In this document: positions 27,397-36,243 of the stretch, piece by piece
How the letters are laid out: every line of letters starts with the position of its first letter
How positions within the stretch are numbered: position 1 is the first letter of the stretch
Assembly: GCA_964567785.1 (NCBI GenBank)
Contig: CAZMOK010000001.1
Coordinates: 1 to 64,000 of the forward strand
Length of the DNA: 64,000 bases
From: CAZMOK01 sp964567785
GTDB taxonomy: Bacteria > Bacteroidota > Bacteroidia > Bacteroidales > JAGOPY01
Direction: 5' to 3'
Position numbers and translations under genes: made by a program
Notes under the pieces: model-generated
The model's database searches: none
What the model saw: only the letters and a program-made list of their open reading frames with translations
Told to the model about the DNA's origin: nothing

Positions 27397-27818
27397 TTTT
27401 TGTCTGTTTTAAGGTAAAGAGGTGGTCTTGAATCGATTTCTTTAATTAAACGATCAATGATATTGATTATTTTTTCTTCAGTTACTTTAAGGTCAGGTAT
27501 TGTTCTGCCTGTGTATATGAATACTACAGCGCATTGCAACTCATTAGCAAGAAGAACATCATAAAGCCGCCCTTTGTTCAGCCGGTATGCCTCCTTAACA
27601 ATACGCCTGACTGCATTCCTGTTTACGGCCCTTCTGAAACCCTTTCTGCTGACCGTTACCATTATCTGTGCAGGGTAAGGTGTGGGAAGTTCCCTGCATT
27701 GAAAGATAACTTTAAATGGTTGGGTGTAAAAATTTGTCCCTTCGCGAAAAAGATCCCGGATGATCTTTTTGCTTGTCAGTCTTTCACCCTTTCTGAAAGA
27801 GTACCTGATGCTCTTCAT
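27393..27818 (-). CDS. rnpA: Ribonuclease P protein component
   Basis: A 141-residue basic protein that assists RNase P RNA in cutting tRNA 5' leaders. The N-terminal YSFRKGERLTSKKIIRDLF and the RNR motif (FRRAVNRNAVRRIVKEAYR, about 61-79) are diagnostic. It is not next to rpmH as in most bacteria. Instead it follows hemD by 60 bases, the usual Bacteroidota arrangement as I know it. The gene overlaps ctp by 4 bases. Confidence 0.93.
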   Translation of the reverse strand: MKSIRYSFRKGERLTSKKIIRDLFREGTNFYTQPFKVIFQCRELPTPYPAQIMVTVSRKGFRRAVNRNAVRRIVKEAYRLNKGRLYDVLLANELQCAVVFIYTGRTIPDLKVTEEKIINIIDRLIKEIDSRPPLYLKTDKK

Positions 27819-27878
27819 GTATTAATAAGGATACGGCTCGTATTCCCGGTAAAGGCCTGTCGGGCATGGATGTTAAGA

Positions 27879-28679
27879 TCACTGTTTCTTTTTTGAGTTC
27901 TTGTTAAGGTATTGTTCAATGGCCATGGTCATTGAAGGAGCAGTTTTAGTAGGTGCCTGGATATCAAGCTTCAGGCCGGCATCCTTCACTGCTTTTGCTG
28001 TTGTTGGTCCGAAAGCAGCTATAAGTGTACTGTTTTGCCTAAAATCAGGGAAATTCTTGAAAAGTGAAGTTATGCCCGAAGGGCTGAAGAATATTAACAT
28101 ATCGTAATCCTTGATATCGATATGTGACAGATCGCTTGCCAGGGTTTTGTAAAATACGGCCTTTGTAAAGTCTATACTGTTTTCATCAAGCATTTTTGAG
28201 ATACTTGCTTTATGGATATCGGAACACGGAAGAAGGTATTTTTCATCCTTGTGCTTAGTTATGATCTCCAGAAGATCATCAAACCTTTGTTTCCCGTGAA
28301 ATATCTTTCTTTTTCTGTACTGGACATATTTCTGTAAGTAAAAGGCCGTTGATTCTGAAATACAGAAATACTTCATTGAATCGGGTACTTCAACCCTCAA
28401 ATGTTTTGCGAGATTGAAAAAATGATCAACAGAATTACGGCTTGTAAAAATAATGGCAGAGTGATCAAGAATGTTCACCCTTGATTGCCTGAATTCCTTG
28501 GAAGAAACCCCTTCAATTTTTATAAATTTCTGAAAATCAATATCAATGTTAAACTTTTTTGATAAGTCACCATATGGGGACTTTTCCAGGTCTGCAGGTC
28601 TTGGCTGGGATACCAGAATATTTTTAACTTTCAATTTCCCTAGTTTTTTTAGTTCAACAATCTGCCTTGTGTCCTGCAT
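27879..28679 (-). CDS. hemD: Uroporphyrinogen-III synthase
   Basis: A protein of about 266 residues of the HemD family, which closes hydroxymethylbilane into uroporphyrinogen III for haem and related tetrapyrroles. Recognised by overall pattern: ILVSQPRPADLEKSPYGDL near the N terminus, IIFTSRNSVDHFFNLAK (the family's TS.NAV region), and the second lobe with FFSPSGITSLFKNFPDF and IAAFGPTTAKAVKDAGLK. HemD is poorly conserved, so this is a fold-level call backed by the usual DUF4271 neighbour. The start is set at the ATG at 28679; an upstream ATG at 28712 would overlap DUF4271. Confidence 0.8.
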   Translation of the reverse strand: MQDTRQIVELKKLGKLKVKNILVSQPRPADLEKSPYGDLSKKFNIDIDFQKFIKIEGVSSKEFRQSRVNILDHSAIIFTSRNSVDHFFNLAKHLRVEVPDSMKYFCISESTAFYLQKYVQYRKRKIFHGKQRFDDLLEIITKHKDEKYLLPCSDIHKASISKMLDENSIDFTKAVFYKTLASDLSHIDIKDYDMLIFFSPSGITSLFKNFPDFRQNSTLIAAFGPTTAKAVKDAGLKLDIQAPTKTAPSMTMAIEQYLNKNSKKKQ

Positions 28680-28686
28680 ATTTTCA

Positions 28687-29454
28687 CTAAGTGCTGAAAA
28701 TATACCTCTCAAGTAACTTTGCTATTACCAGCAATGGTAAAATTTCGAGGGTGCAAAGATACAAAAACAAATGAAATATGGAAAATTTTGTATCGGACAA
28801 ACCTATCCCAAAGCCCCTTAAAAACCTGTAAATGAATGCCATTGTAACTATCCCTATACTTATCCATTTCATTTCAGGAATGTCAAGATAAGTCATGAGA
28901 TAAATGAACGGAATAACCACAATTGTAATCAACAGGTTAAAGAGATAGATGTTATGAATATATTCAAATGTGATCTGCGAGTTGCGAAAGTACCATCCTG
29001 AAACCGAAAGCAGTACTGTTTTAAGTAGAATAAAAACCAGGTAGCCTGTAAAAATTAACGCGATGGTCAATGGGGGTGAAAACTCAATGATAAAAGTACC
29101 GGTGTAGTCCCTGAAGAGGATATAGATAAAGATTGAAATACTGCCTACATAGAGAAGCAGAAGCGGAATGAAGGTCTGGTGGCTAAAGACATTTGACTCT
29201 CTCAGCACCTGATTAGCCCTTGTTTTGGAGAAAACACCTTCCAGGAGCAGTGTAATGCGCCTGCTGTTATAATACCTCACCAGGGCGAAGAGGAACAGGA
29301 TCGCCGTAGTGAGTATGAAAACCCAGTCAGTTCCTGTCTGATCTATCAATTGTGGACCTTCGTATGAGCTTGCACCGTTAAGGAGTGATTCAACAGTGTA
29401 AGCCTTATCTGTAAGGGAATCGCTGGAAATTGTATCTTTCTGTGGACTAAACAT
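28687..29454 (-). CDS. DUF4271 integral membrane protein
   Basis: A 255-residue protein with about six transmembrane helices, for example WVFILTTAILFLFALV, FIPLLLLYVGSISIFIYILF, ALIFTGYLVFILLKTVLL and FNLLITIVVIPFIYLMTYL, after a cytoplasmic or periplasmic N-terminal stretch of about 40 residues. It matches the Bacteroidota DUF4271 family, which is habitually found before hemD. Function unknown. The ATG at 29454 is preferred: a TTG seven codons upstream would lie inside the putative -7 box. First gene of a seven-gene minus operon. Confidence 0.78.
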   Translation of the reverse strand: MFSPQKDTISSDSLTDKAYTVESLLNGASSYEGPQLIDQTGTDWVFILTTAILFLFALVRYYNSRRITLLLEGVFSKTRANQVLRESNVFSHQTFIPLLLLYVGSISIFIYILFRDYTGTFIIEFSPPLTIALIFTGYLVFILLKTVLLSVSGWYFRNSQITFEYIHNIYLFNLLITIVVIPFIYLMTYLDIPEMKWISIGIVTMAFIYRFLRGFGIGLSDTKFSIFHLFLYLCTLEILPLLVIAKLLERYIFST

Positions 29455-29472
29455 CCTTTTTCCTCCAGGATA

Positions 29473-29480
29473 CAAAATTA
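29473..29480 (-). promoter_or_regulatory. Putative -7 box TAATTTTG for the DUF4271-hemD-rnpA operon
   Basis: On the minus strand TAATTTTG matches TAnnTTTG 19 bases before the ATG at 29454, predicting a leader of only about a dozen bases. Confidence 0.5.
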
Positions 29481-29583
29481 CAAAGAAGAGTAATAGTGAA
29501 CGGGCAGATTCAGATTAAGTGAATAAAACATTTGGGGAGAAAAGTAAAAGGTAACAAAAGTGACTTGTTTGATATCAATCCGC

Positions 29584-29591
29584 TATCTTTG
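29584..29591 (+). promoter_or_regulatory. Putative -7 box TATCTTTG for adk
   Basis: TATCTTTG is an exact match to TAnnTTTG. A TTG at 29565-29567, 16 bases upstream, could serve as the -33 element. The ATG is 40 bases downstream. Confidence 0.5.
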
Positions 29592-29630
29592 CTAACCAAC
29601 GTTCAATCAATAACCTTAAACTAAAAAGCT

Positions 29631-30206
29631 ATGTTCAATCTTATTCTTTTTGGCCCTCCTGGTTCAGGAAAGGGCACCCAGGCAGTAAAAATTGCTGAAA
29701 AATATGGATTTGCCCATGTTTCAACAGGGGAGATATTCAGAAGCGAAATGCGGAATGAAACGCCTCTCGGAGTCAAGGTCAAAGGGATAGTTGAAAGGGG
29801 AGAGCTTGTTCCCGACGAAGTGCTGGTGGAAATACTCGAAGCAGGGATAGCAAAACATAAAGATGAAGACGGTATCATCTTTGACGGGTATCCACGGACT
29901 CTTCAACAGGCGCAAGACATGGATTCCATCATGAAGAAACGCAATGATACTATCAACCTGGTGCTTGCCCTTGAGGTAGCCGACGAGGAAATAATAAAGC
30001 GGCTCTTGAAAAGGGCCGAACTGGAAGGTCGAAAGGATGATACACGTGAGGTGATCGAAAACCGTATAGAAGTGTATAACAAGCAAACCCAGCCACTGAT
30101 CGATTTTTACAAGGAAAAGGGGCTGTTCAGGTCAGTGAATGGTACAGGAACAATTGATGAGATATTTGAAAATATCTGCCTGGAAATAGATAAGGTACTT
30201 GGCTGA
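29631..30206 (+). CDS. adk: Adenylate kinase
   Basis: A 191-residue enzyme interconverting ATP + AMP and 2 ADP. P-loop GPPGSGKG spans residues 8-15; the AMP site has STGEIFRSEM and FDGYPRTLQQAQ. The LID is the short form without zinc cysteines, as in cytosolic AK1-type and many Bacteroidota enzymes. It stands alone on the plus strand, divergent from the DUF4271 operon. Confidence 0.95.
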   Translation: MFNLILFGPPGSGKGTQAVKIAEKYGFAHVSTGEIFRSEMRNETPLGVKVKGIVERGELVPDEVLVEILEAGIAKHKDEDGIIFDGYPRTLQQAQDMDSIMKKRNDTINLVLALEVADEEIIKRLLKRAELEGRKDDTREVIENRIEVYNKQTQPLIDFYKEKGLFRSVNGTGTIDEIFENICLEIDKVLG

Positions 30207-30387
30207 TATTTGCTTCTTCCGACCGGATCTTTACTAACTGTAGTTCCAGCGTTGCATTAAAGGTTCCCTCCCTTTACTGAGTGTTCCTGTTTCCTTGAAG
30301 ATCAGAAGATTTAAAGTATTTTAAGAATTCGGTTCTGAACATTTTCATGATAAGTTGGTTTAATGAGGGAAATAAAAATCATAAATT

Positions 30388-31101
30388 ATGAAAACTTTAG
30401 CGAAACTTTCAGCATTTGTAATGATAATCGGATTTGCAGTTTCTTGTTCCTCAGGAGGGGGAGAAACTACGAAAACCTCGGAAGCCAAGCAGGTGAAGGA
30501 TTCCAAATTTGATATGTTATATGAAATTGACAACGTGGCAAGTAGCCTTAAATGGGAGGGTTACAAACCTACAGGCGAACATTTTGGCACTGTCGATATT
30601 ACTTCTGGTGAATTGATGGTAAAAGATGGCAAGCTTGTAGGGGGAGAATTTGTGATCGACCTTACCTCGATAACCGTTCTTGATCTCGAAGATCCCGGTA
30701 TGAATGATCGGCTGACCGGACATCTAAAATCAGCAGATTTCTTTGAAGTTGAAAATTTTCCTGAGGCAAAGTTTGAGATCACTGAAGTGGCGCCTGTGAG
30801 CGGGACTCCTTCAGATCCCTCAATGGAAAAGGGTGATGTTGAGCCTACCCACCAGGTTACCGGAAATCTCACAATGAAAGGAATAACCAAAAGCATCACG
30901 TTCAATGCAAACGTTGACATGACGGAAGGTGAGTTTACTGCCCTTACCAACATGTTCTTTCTCGACAGGACAGAATGGGATGTGAAATATAAATCCAAAA
31001 AGATCTTCGCTAATCTCAAAGATGATTTTATTAATGACGAAATGGGTATATTAATAAAGTTGATTGCCAATCCACAGGAAAAAGAAATGGCAGATCTTTA
31101 A
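30388..31101 (+). CDS. YceI-family lipoprotein
   Basis: A 237-residue protein with a lipoprotein signal ending in VSC (Cys20), followed by a Ser/Gly-rich linker and a YceI lipocalin-like barrel. Motifs include SSLKWEGYKPTGEHFGTVDI, GELMVKDGKLVGGEFVIDL, HLKSADFFEVENFPEAKFEI and HQVTGNLTMKGITKSITF. YceI proteins bind isoprenoid or other lipids in the periplasm; the ligand here is unknown. The 181 bases upstream contain no obvious promoter. A terminator follows at 31121-31155. Confidence 0.88.
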   Translation: MKTLAKLSAFVMIIGFAVSCSSGGGETTKTSEAKQVKDSKFDMLYEIDNVASSLKWEGYKPTGEHFGTVDITSGELMVKDGKLVGGEFVIDLTSITVLDLEDPGMNDRLTGHLKSADFFEVENFPEAKFEITEVAPVSGTPSDPSMEKGDVEPTHQVTGNLTMKGITKSITFNANVDMTEGEFTALTNMFFLDRTEWDVKYKSKKIFANLKDDFINDEMGILIKLIANPQEKEMADL

Positions 31102-31120
31102 AAGAAAATTTTCAATATAA

Positions 31121-31155
31121 AAAGCCCCTTTGACTTTAGGTCAGGGGGCTTTTTG
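31121..31155. terminator. Bidirectional intrinsic terminator between YceI gene and acetate-CoA ligase gene
   Basis: AAAGCCCCTTTGAC and GTCAGGGGGCTTTT form a long stem (one G-T pair) with a 5-base loop. U-tracts exist in both directions, suiting the convergent genes on either side. Confidence 0.88.
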
Positions 31156-31167
31156 TTTATTGGGAGT

Positions 31168-33855
31168 TTAATTCTCTATGATTTTCGATACGCTTACAGT
31201 CGTATCCTGGTTGTAGTTGACAGTGAAACCAAGTTTTTTAAATACCTGGATCATAGCCTGGTTATCTTTAGTGGTCTCTGCGGCAACCCTTTTCACGCCC
31301 CAGCTCTTGGCAATTTCATAGCAATATTCTGTCAATATAGTGCCAAGGTCTTTCTTTTGCCAGGCATCGGTGATCAGAACAGCATACTCGGCCGAATCGT
31401 GGTCAAGGTCGGAAATAAGCCTTCCCACGCCGATCAGTTTTTTCTTGCCATCTTCCTCAATTTCGGCTACCATTCCTATTTCCCGTGCATAGTCTATATA
31501 GCAGAATTGGGTTGCAACCTCGTGAGAATCATAATGGAAATTGTACCGGAATCTTGAATAGATCGATTCTTTTGAACAACTGGCAAGGAGTTCCAGCCAT
31601 AGTGGCTCGTCTTCGGGTTTGATAGCCCTCAGGGTAACAGGTGTGCCGTCGCCCAGCTTTGTCTTCTTTGTAAGCTTATCCGGGTATGGATGTAGGAGCA
31701 GGTGTGAATAAGGTGCTATTTCCTTACCGACCATTTCTTTGTCGATCACGATCCTGGCGTCTAATGCTATCAGGTCATTTGAAGTTATCAGTACCGGGTT
31801 AATATCAAGTTCTTTTATCTCAGGATAATCTGCTGCAAGGTATGACATCCTGATCATTGTCTCGAGCAGTTTATCGATCGCCTTTGGATTGCTTCCCCGG
31901 TATCCCTTGAGAAGCGGGTAGATCTTTAGGTTTTTTATCATTCGCATGGCCAGTCGTTCGTTCAGAGGCGGAAAGCCCAGTTGGGTATCCTTGAACAGTT
32001 CTGCTCCTGTACCACCGCGTCCGATCAGCATTATAGTACCGAAGATCGGGTCCTTTTTGATACCCAGGATCAACTCGATTGCATCCTTGACATTGATCAT
32101 CGGTTGCAGGGTAACACCTTCAATATCGGCCTTCGGCATTTTTTCCTTTATCGTTCGTGTCATGCTTTTGAAATTGTTCCACACGCCATCTTCATCCTTT
32201 ATATTCAGGATAACTCCTCCAACGTCAGTTTTATGCGTTATATCTGGCGAATGGATCTTCATGACGACCGGGTATCCAATCTTGTTTGCCACATCAGCAG
32301 CCTCAATGGCCGACTTTGCAACGATTGGCTGCGTTGTAGGGATCCCATAGGCATTTATCAGTTCTTTAGATACATCTTCTGAAAGTATTTCGGCCTTTTT
32401 GAAATGTTTCTTTACAAATTCGGACCGAAGTTTCGATCTGTCGAGTTTGAAATCCACGGGTATTTCTTTAGGTGTTTCAAACAGCAGCTCGAGGTTCTTG
32501 GAATACTGTGCCAGGGTCATGAAGGCCCTTATCGCCTGCTCCGGTGTTTGATAGCAGGCAATACCTGCACTGTTCAGTACCTGAACCCCCTCCCTCATGC
32601 TTTTTCCTCCAAGCCAGGCCGCCATGATGGGTTTCCTGGTCTTTTCAGACAGTTTAGCCACTGCCTTTGCTGTGGCAGTGGGATCGGTCATTGCCTGGGG
32701 GGTAAGTATGGCCAGGACAGCATCCACTTTTTCATCATCAAGAACGATCTGAGAAGCTTCGGCAAATCTTTCAGGTGTGGCATCCCCCAGCACGTCAACA
32801 GGGTTTCTGTGCGACCAGAAGGGAGGAAGGTATTCATTCAGCTTTTCCATGGTTTTTTCTGAAAGCTCTGTAAGTTTTCCGCCGAGCGATATCAGGGCAT
32901 CAGTGGCCATTACGCCGGGTCCGCCCGCATTTGTGACTATGGCAAGTTTCGTACCCTTAGGGATGCTTTTCTTGGCTACGAGCTCCGTAAAGTCAAAAAT
33001 GTCGCCAATGTCATAAACCCTTGCAATACCTGCACGCTGGAATACTGCATCATAAATTGAGTCTTCTGAAGCCATGGCGCCTGTGTGCGATGCTGCAGCA
33101 GCTGCCGACTCAGGATAGCGGCCGGCTTTATATACTATGATAGGTTTTTTTCTTGCAAATCCCCTTGCTGCCGACATGAACATCCTCGCTTTGCTGACCG
33201 ATTCAACATAAAGCACTATTGATTTTGTGTTTGGGTCTTGCCCGAAATAATCGATAAGGTCACCAAAGCCTACATCCATTGTATTTCCTATGGACACAAA
33301 GTACGAAAAGCCTACATTTTCCTCAAAAGCCCAGTCGAGAGCTGAGGTGCATAGCGCGCCCGATTGGGAAATGAAGGCCACGCTGCCCTTTTTAGGCATT
33401 CCGTCCGCAAAACTCACATTCATGTTCATTCCCGGAACGATCACACCAAGGCAGTTAGGCCCGATAATTCTCATCCCGTCCCAGTTGGACACTTCTTTTT
33501 TAACCTGTTCCTCCAGTTTCTTGCCTTCTGCACCAACTTCCTTAAACCCTGCTGACATTATAACTATACCTCTCACACCGGCTTCGCCACATTCTTTAAC
33601 AAGCTGCGGGACCAGTTTTGCCCCGGTTGTGATCACAGCGAGATCCGGTGGCTTGGGCAAGCTCTTGACATCCGGGAAGCAGGGGATTCCCATTACAGCC
33701 TCATGTTTAGGGTTAACCGGGTATACTACGCCTTTAAATCCTCCTCCCACAAGGTTTTTAAGAGTAATACCACCAACACTGTTCGGGTCATTCTTCACAC
33801 CTATGATTGCGATCCTTTGTGGTCTGAATATCTTATCTAAAGCTTTGATTGACAT
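31168..33855 (-). CDS. ADP-forming acetate-CoA ligase (alpha-beta fusion) with C-terminal GNAT domain
   Basis: An 895-residue fusion. Residues 1-130 form the CoA-binding domain (RIAIIGVKNDPNSVGG), and about 150-290 the succinyl-CoA-synthetase-like domain with the candidate phospho-histidine His257 (ASHTGAMASEDS). About 480-700 is an ATP-grasp domain, and 730-895 a GNAT acetyltransferase (GVGRLISDLDHDSAEYAVLI, DLGTILTEYCYEIAKSWG). The ligase half interconverts acetyl-CoA + ADP + Pi and acetate + CoA + ATP, giving substrate-level ATP. The Pat-like acetyltransferase half may acetylate protein lysines. The order alpha-beta-GNAT is a known fused layout. Transcribed alone, with a putative -7 box at 33916-33923. 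Confidence 0.88.
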   Translation of the reverse strand: MSIKALDKIFRPQRIAIIGVKNDPNSVGGITLKNLVGGGFKGVVYPVNPKHEAVMGIPCFPDVKSLPKPPDLAVITTGAKLVPQLVKECGEAGVRGIVIMSAGFKEVGAEGKKLEEQVKKEVSNWDGMRIIGPNCLGVIVPGMNMNVSFADGMPKKGSVAFISQSGALCTSALDWAFEENVGFSYFVSIGNTMDVGFGDLIDYFGQDPNTKSIVLYVESVSKARMFMSAARGFARKKPIIVYKAGRYPESAAAAASHTGAMASEDSIYDAVFQRAGIARVYDIGDIFDFTELVAKKSIPKGTKLAIVTNAGGPGVMATDALISLGGKLTELSEKTMEKLNEYLPPFWSHRNPVDVLGDATPERFAEASQIVLDDEKVDAVLAILTPQAMTDPTATAKAVAKLSEKTRKPIMAAWLGGKSMREGVQVLNSAGIACYQTPEQAIRAFMTLAQYSKNLELLFETPKEIPVDFKLDRSKLRSEFVKKHFKKAEILSEDVSKELINAYGIPTTQPIVAKSAIEAADVANKIGYPVVMKIHSPDITHKTDVGGVILNIKDEDGVWNNFKSMTRTIKEKMPKADIEGVTLQPMINVKDAIELILGIKKDPIFGTIMLIGRGGTGAELFKDTQLGFPPLNERLAMRMIKNLKIYPLLKGYRGSNPKAIDKLLETMIRMSYLAADYPEIKELDINPVLITSNDLIALDARIVIDKEMVGKEIAPYSHLLLHPYPDKLTKKTKLGDGTPVTLRAIKPEDEPLWLELLASCSKESIYSRFRYNFHYDSHEVATQFCYIDYAREIGMVAEIEEDGKKKLIGVGRLISDLDHDSAEYAVLITDAWQKKDLGTILTEYCYEIAKSWGVKRVAAETTKDNQAMIQVFKKLGFTVNYNQDTTVSVSKIIEN

Positions 33856-33915
33856 TTGGATATATGTTTTAATTAATTGAAAGTGATAAGATTAGCTCAA
33901 TTTGTAAATAGATTG

Positions 33916-33923
33916 CAAAATTA
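33916..33923 (-). promoter_or_regulatory. Putative -7 box TAATTTTG for the acetate-CoA ligase gene
   Basis: On the minus strand TAATTTTG matches TAnnTTTG about 60 bases before the ATG at 33855. Confidence 0.45.
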
Positions 33924-33973
33924 TGGATTTTTTTGTGAAATAATTAACAATAGTGTTAAGAAATTATGATTAC

Positions 33974-34010
33974 AGGGACGATGTCCCTAATTTTTTGGGA
34001 CATCGTCCCT
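33974..34010. repeat. Composite palindrome built of two AGGG-N7-CCCT units
   Basis: AGGGACGATGTCCCT and TGGGACATCGTCCCT, separated by 7 A/T bases. Each 15-mer is itself a quasi-palindrome, and the two are inverted copies of each other. The same design with different inner bases occurs at 36244-36275. There is no downstream U-tract in a useful place, so it is not an ordinary terminator. Confidence 0.7.
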
Positions 34011-34011
34011 G

Positions 34012-34044
34012 ATAAATAAAAAAGGCCACCTTTCCAGGCAGCCT
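34012..34044 (-). terminator. Intrinsic terminator after gapA
   Basis: On the minus strand AGGCTGCC pairs with GGTGGCCT (two G-T wobbles) around a 6-base loop, followed by TTTTTTATTTA. Confidence 0.7.
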
Positions 34045-34072
34045 ATGATGTATGATTATTTTGTGGATTTAA

Positions 34073-35071
34073 TTACATATCCTTAAACATGTATATCAGG
34101 TCGACAACCCTCATGGAATAGCCCCACTCGTTATCGTACCAGCTCAGGGTGCGCAGTATGCGATTACCAACTACCTGAGTATATTCTGCATCGAAGATCG
34201 ATGAATAAGGATTGCCTACTATATCTGAAGAAACAAATTTATCTTCGGAGTATAACAGGACATTTTTCAGTCTTTCTGATGATGCGGCTTCCTTAACTGC
34301 CTGGTTCACGCTTTCAACCGTTATATCCTTACTTACTTCAACAACAAGGTCTACTACTGAACCGTCAGGTACGGGCACACGCGACGCCATACCATCCAGT
34401 TTACCATGCAGATCAGGGATTACTTGACCAACAGCCTTTGCGGCACCGGTTGTCGTGGGTATGATGTTTTCCGCTGCGGCACGTCCACGCCTCCAGTCCT
34501 TGTGCGGTACATCCGCAAGCCTCTGGTCATTTGTATAAGCGTGAGTTGTTGTCATCAACCCCTCGACGATACTAAATTTATCGTGAAGTACCTTAGCCAT
34601 AGGTGCCAGACAGTTTGTGGTGCAACTTGCATTGGAAACAATCTTGTGTTCAGGTTTTAGCCCGTCCTCGTTTACTCCGATAACGACAGTGAAATCGATT
34701 TCATCCTTTGCAGGTACTGTGAGCACAACTCTTTTAGCGCCTGCTTCAAGGTGATCCGCAAGTTGGTCCCGTTTTCTGAAAACACCGGTAGCTTCTACAA
34801 CTACATCAATGTCAAGATCTTTCCAGGGAAGTTTGGAAACATCCTTCTGCTCAAGCATGAGAACTTTTTCATTTGGTGTAACCAGGTAATCTCCTTCAAT
34901 ATAGACATCACCCTTATAGGTTGGCATCACAGTGTCATACTTGAACAGGTATAACAGTACATCATTATCGAACAGGTCGTTTATGGCCACTACATCTATA
35001 TCTTTTCTTTCGTTGAGGATCCTGAATACTGAGCGTCCGATCCTGCCGAAACCGTTTATTGCTACTCTCAT
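34073..35071 (-). CDS. gapA: Glyceraldehyde-3-phosphate dehydrogenase, catalytic
   Basis: A 332-residue type I phosphorylating GAPDH of glycolysis/gluconeogenesis. NAD-binding GFGRIGR is at residues 8-14. Catalytic Cys150 sits in SNASCTTNC with His177 (TTHAYTNDQ). Phosphate-binding TTTG (206-209), Arg231 and the C-terminal WYDNEWGY (Asn314) are all intact. Its ATG overlaps the stop of the upstream GAPDH paralogue (ATGA), so the two are translationally coupled. It is terminated at 34012-34044. Confidence 0.96.
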   Translation of the reverse strand: MRVAINGFGRIGRSVFRILNERKDIDVVAINDLFDNDVLLYLFKYDTVMPTYKGDVYIEGDYLVTPNEKVLMLEQKDVSKLPWKDLDIDVVVEATGVFRKRDQLADHLEAGAKRVVLTVPAKDEIDFTVVIGVNEDGLKPEHKIVSNASCTTNCLAPMAKVLHDKFSIVEGLMTTTHAYTNDQRLADVPHKDWRRGRAAAENIIPTTTGAAKAVGQVIPDLHGKLDGMASRVPVPDGSVVDLVVEVSKDITVESVNQAVKEAASSERLKNVLLYSEDKFVSSDIVGNPYSSIFDAEYTQVVGNRILRTLSWYDNEWGYSMRVVDLIYMFKDM

Positions 35072-36087
35072 TTCGAGCCTCCTTTCTCTTCTAAGATGTG
35101 ATACTTTTTTATGGTATCGAGTATCCTGCCGGCCTGGGCCAGGGCAGTGTGATACCAGGTAAGTGTTTTGAGCATTCTCCCGGATGATTTCATGGTTGCC
35201 AGTTTGTCAAAAATAACAGAGTGCTTGTTACCAATTACATCAGAAGAAACAATAGGATCACTGACCACCTGAATCAATTCGGGATAGTCCGATGATGCTT
35301 TTTCAACCACTTTGTTGATATCATCAACGGTGATATCATTATTCTTTAAAACGGTTGTCATATCAAGAACTGAACCGTTCGGAATCGGCACATTGAGAGC
35401 TATACCTTCAATCTTGCCCTTGAAATCCGGCATGATATGCTGGATCCACCTGGGTGAAGGTGTTTCATTTGGTATGATATTTTCTGCTGCTGAACGGCTT
35501 CTCCTGAAAGAGGCCGCGGCCTTGTCGCGGAGAGGCTGGTCCGATGTATAGGAATGTACGGTGGTTAGTACCACGCTGTCCACACCGAATGCTTCGTTCA
35601 GAAGCTTTGTCATTATAGCTGCAGCATTGGTAGTAGCCGATCCTGCAGAAACGATCTTATCGTTGACGTCAATCTCATGGTCATTAACACCATTGATTAC
35701 GATGCGGTCTATTTCATCGTGCGGAAGGGTGGATAACACAACATGAGGAGCCCCGGCAATAATGTGCTGCTGAAGTTCTTCACGGTACCGGAATATACCG
35801 GTTGCATCAACAACTACATCAACATCGAAAACATCCCAGGGGATGTCACCCGGTTTTCCGCCTGTCGTTACACGTGCTTTACCCGCATCTGAAACAATGA
35901 AATTTCCATCTTCGAGTTTAGCATTAAACTTCTTTTTTGTTTCAACCTCAAGGAGATAGTGAAGAATTTCGGGCCTGCCATAATCACTAATGGCAACAAT
36001 TTCAAACATATCATCTTCAGCGCTGAGGCGGTAGATATGTCTGCCCACTTCACCAAACCCCATGATACCTAATCGTACCTTACTCAT
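35068..36087 (-). CDS. GAPDH paralogue lacking the catalytic cysteine (probable pseudoenzyme)
   Basis: A 339-residue homologue of the adjacent GAPDH. The segment that should be SNASCTTNC reads SAGSATTNA, so the catalytic cysteine is Ala151; His178 is kept. The phosphate loop TTTG is replaced by NETP (207-210), the substrate arginine (Arg231) by Asn232, and the NAD-binding WYDNEWGY by WYHTALAQ. The Rossmann motif GFGEVGR retains its glycines. Reading the bases confirms the alanine codons (GCT ACT ACC AAT GCT). Frame and fold are preserved, so this is a maintained gene rather than a pseudogene. It lies first in a two-gene operon and overlaps gapA by 4 bases. A regulatory or hetero-oligomer role, or a different chemistry, is inferred. 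Confidence 0.8.
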   Translation of the reverse strand: MSKVRLGIMGFGEVGRHIYRLSAEDDMFEIVAISDYGRPEILHYLLEVETKKKFNAKLEDGNFIVSDAGKARVTTGGKPGDIPWDVFDVDVVVDATGIFRYREELQQHIIAGAPHVVLSTLPHDEIDRIVINGVNDHEIDVNDKIVSAGSATTNAAAIMTKLLNEAFGVDSVVLTTVHSYTSDQPLRDKAAASFRRSRSAAENIIPNETPSPRWIQHIMPDFKGKIEGIALNVPIPNGSVLDMTTVLKNNDITVDDINKVVEKASSDYPELIQVVSDPIVSSDVIGNKHSVIFDKLATMKSSGRMLKTLTWYHTALAQAGRILDTIKKYHILEEKGGSK

Positions 36088-36132
36088 AAGTATTTGTTTT
36101 TTAATTAATTACTTCTTTTTAATATGAATTGA

Positions 36133-36140
36133 CAAAATTA
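36133..36140 (-). promoter_or_regulatory. Putative -7 box TAATTTTG for the GAPDH pair
   Basis: On the minus strand TAATTTTG matches TAnnTTTG 46 bases before the ATG at 36087. Confidence 0.5.
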
Positions 36141-36243
36141 TATAAAGAACGTTGAAAGTTTACTTTTATTTGGATTAATTTTTAATTAACGTTAATTGTA
36201 ATGTTGTTTTTCGTTTGCTAAGCCTCTGCTAACAAGGCTTTCA

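Noticed and set aside
33974..34010. Interpreting the palindrome as the gapA terminator
   Set aside because: A proper terminator with a T-tract lies at 34012-34044, and the palindrome lacks a following U-run.
35068..36087. Calling the second GAPDH homologue an erythrose-4-phosphate dehydrogenase or archaeal-type variant
   Set aside because: Those enzymes also need the active-site cysteine, which is alanine here, and the phosphate loop is lost as well.
35068..36087. Calling the second GAPDH homologue a pseudogene
   Set aside because: There is no stop or frameshift, the fold motifs are kept, and it overlaps gapA by ATGA with its own promoter-like box.
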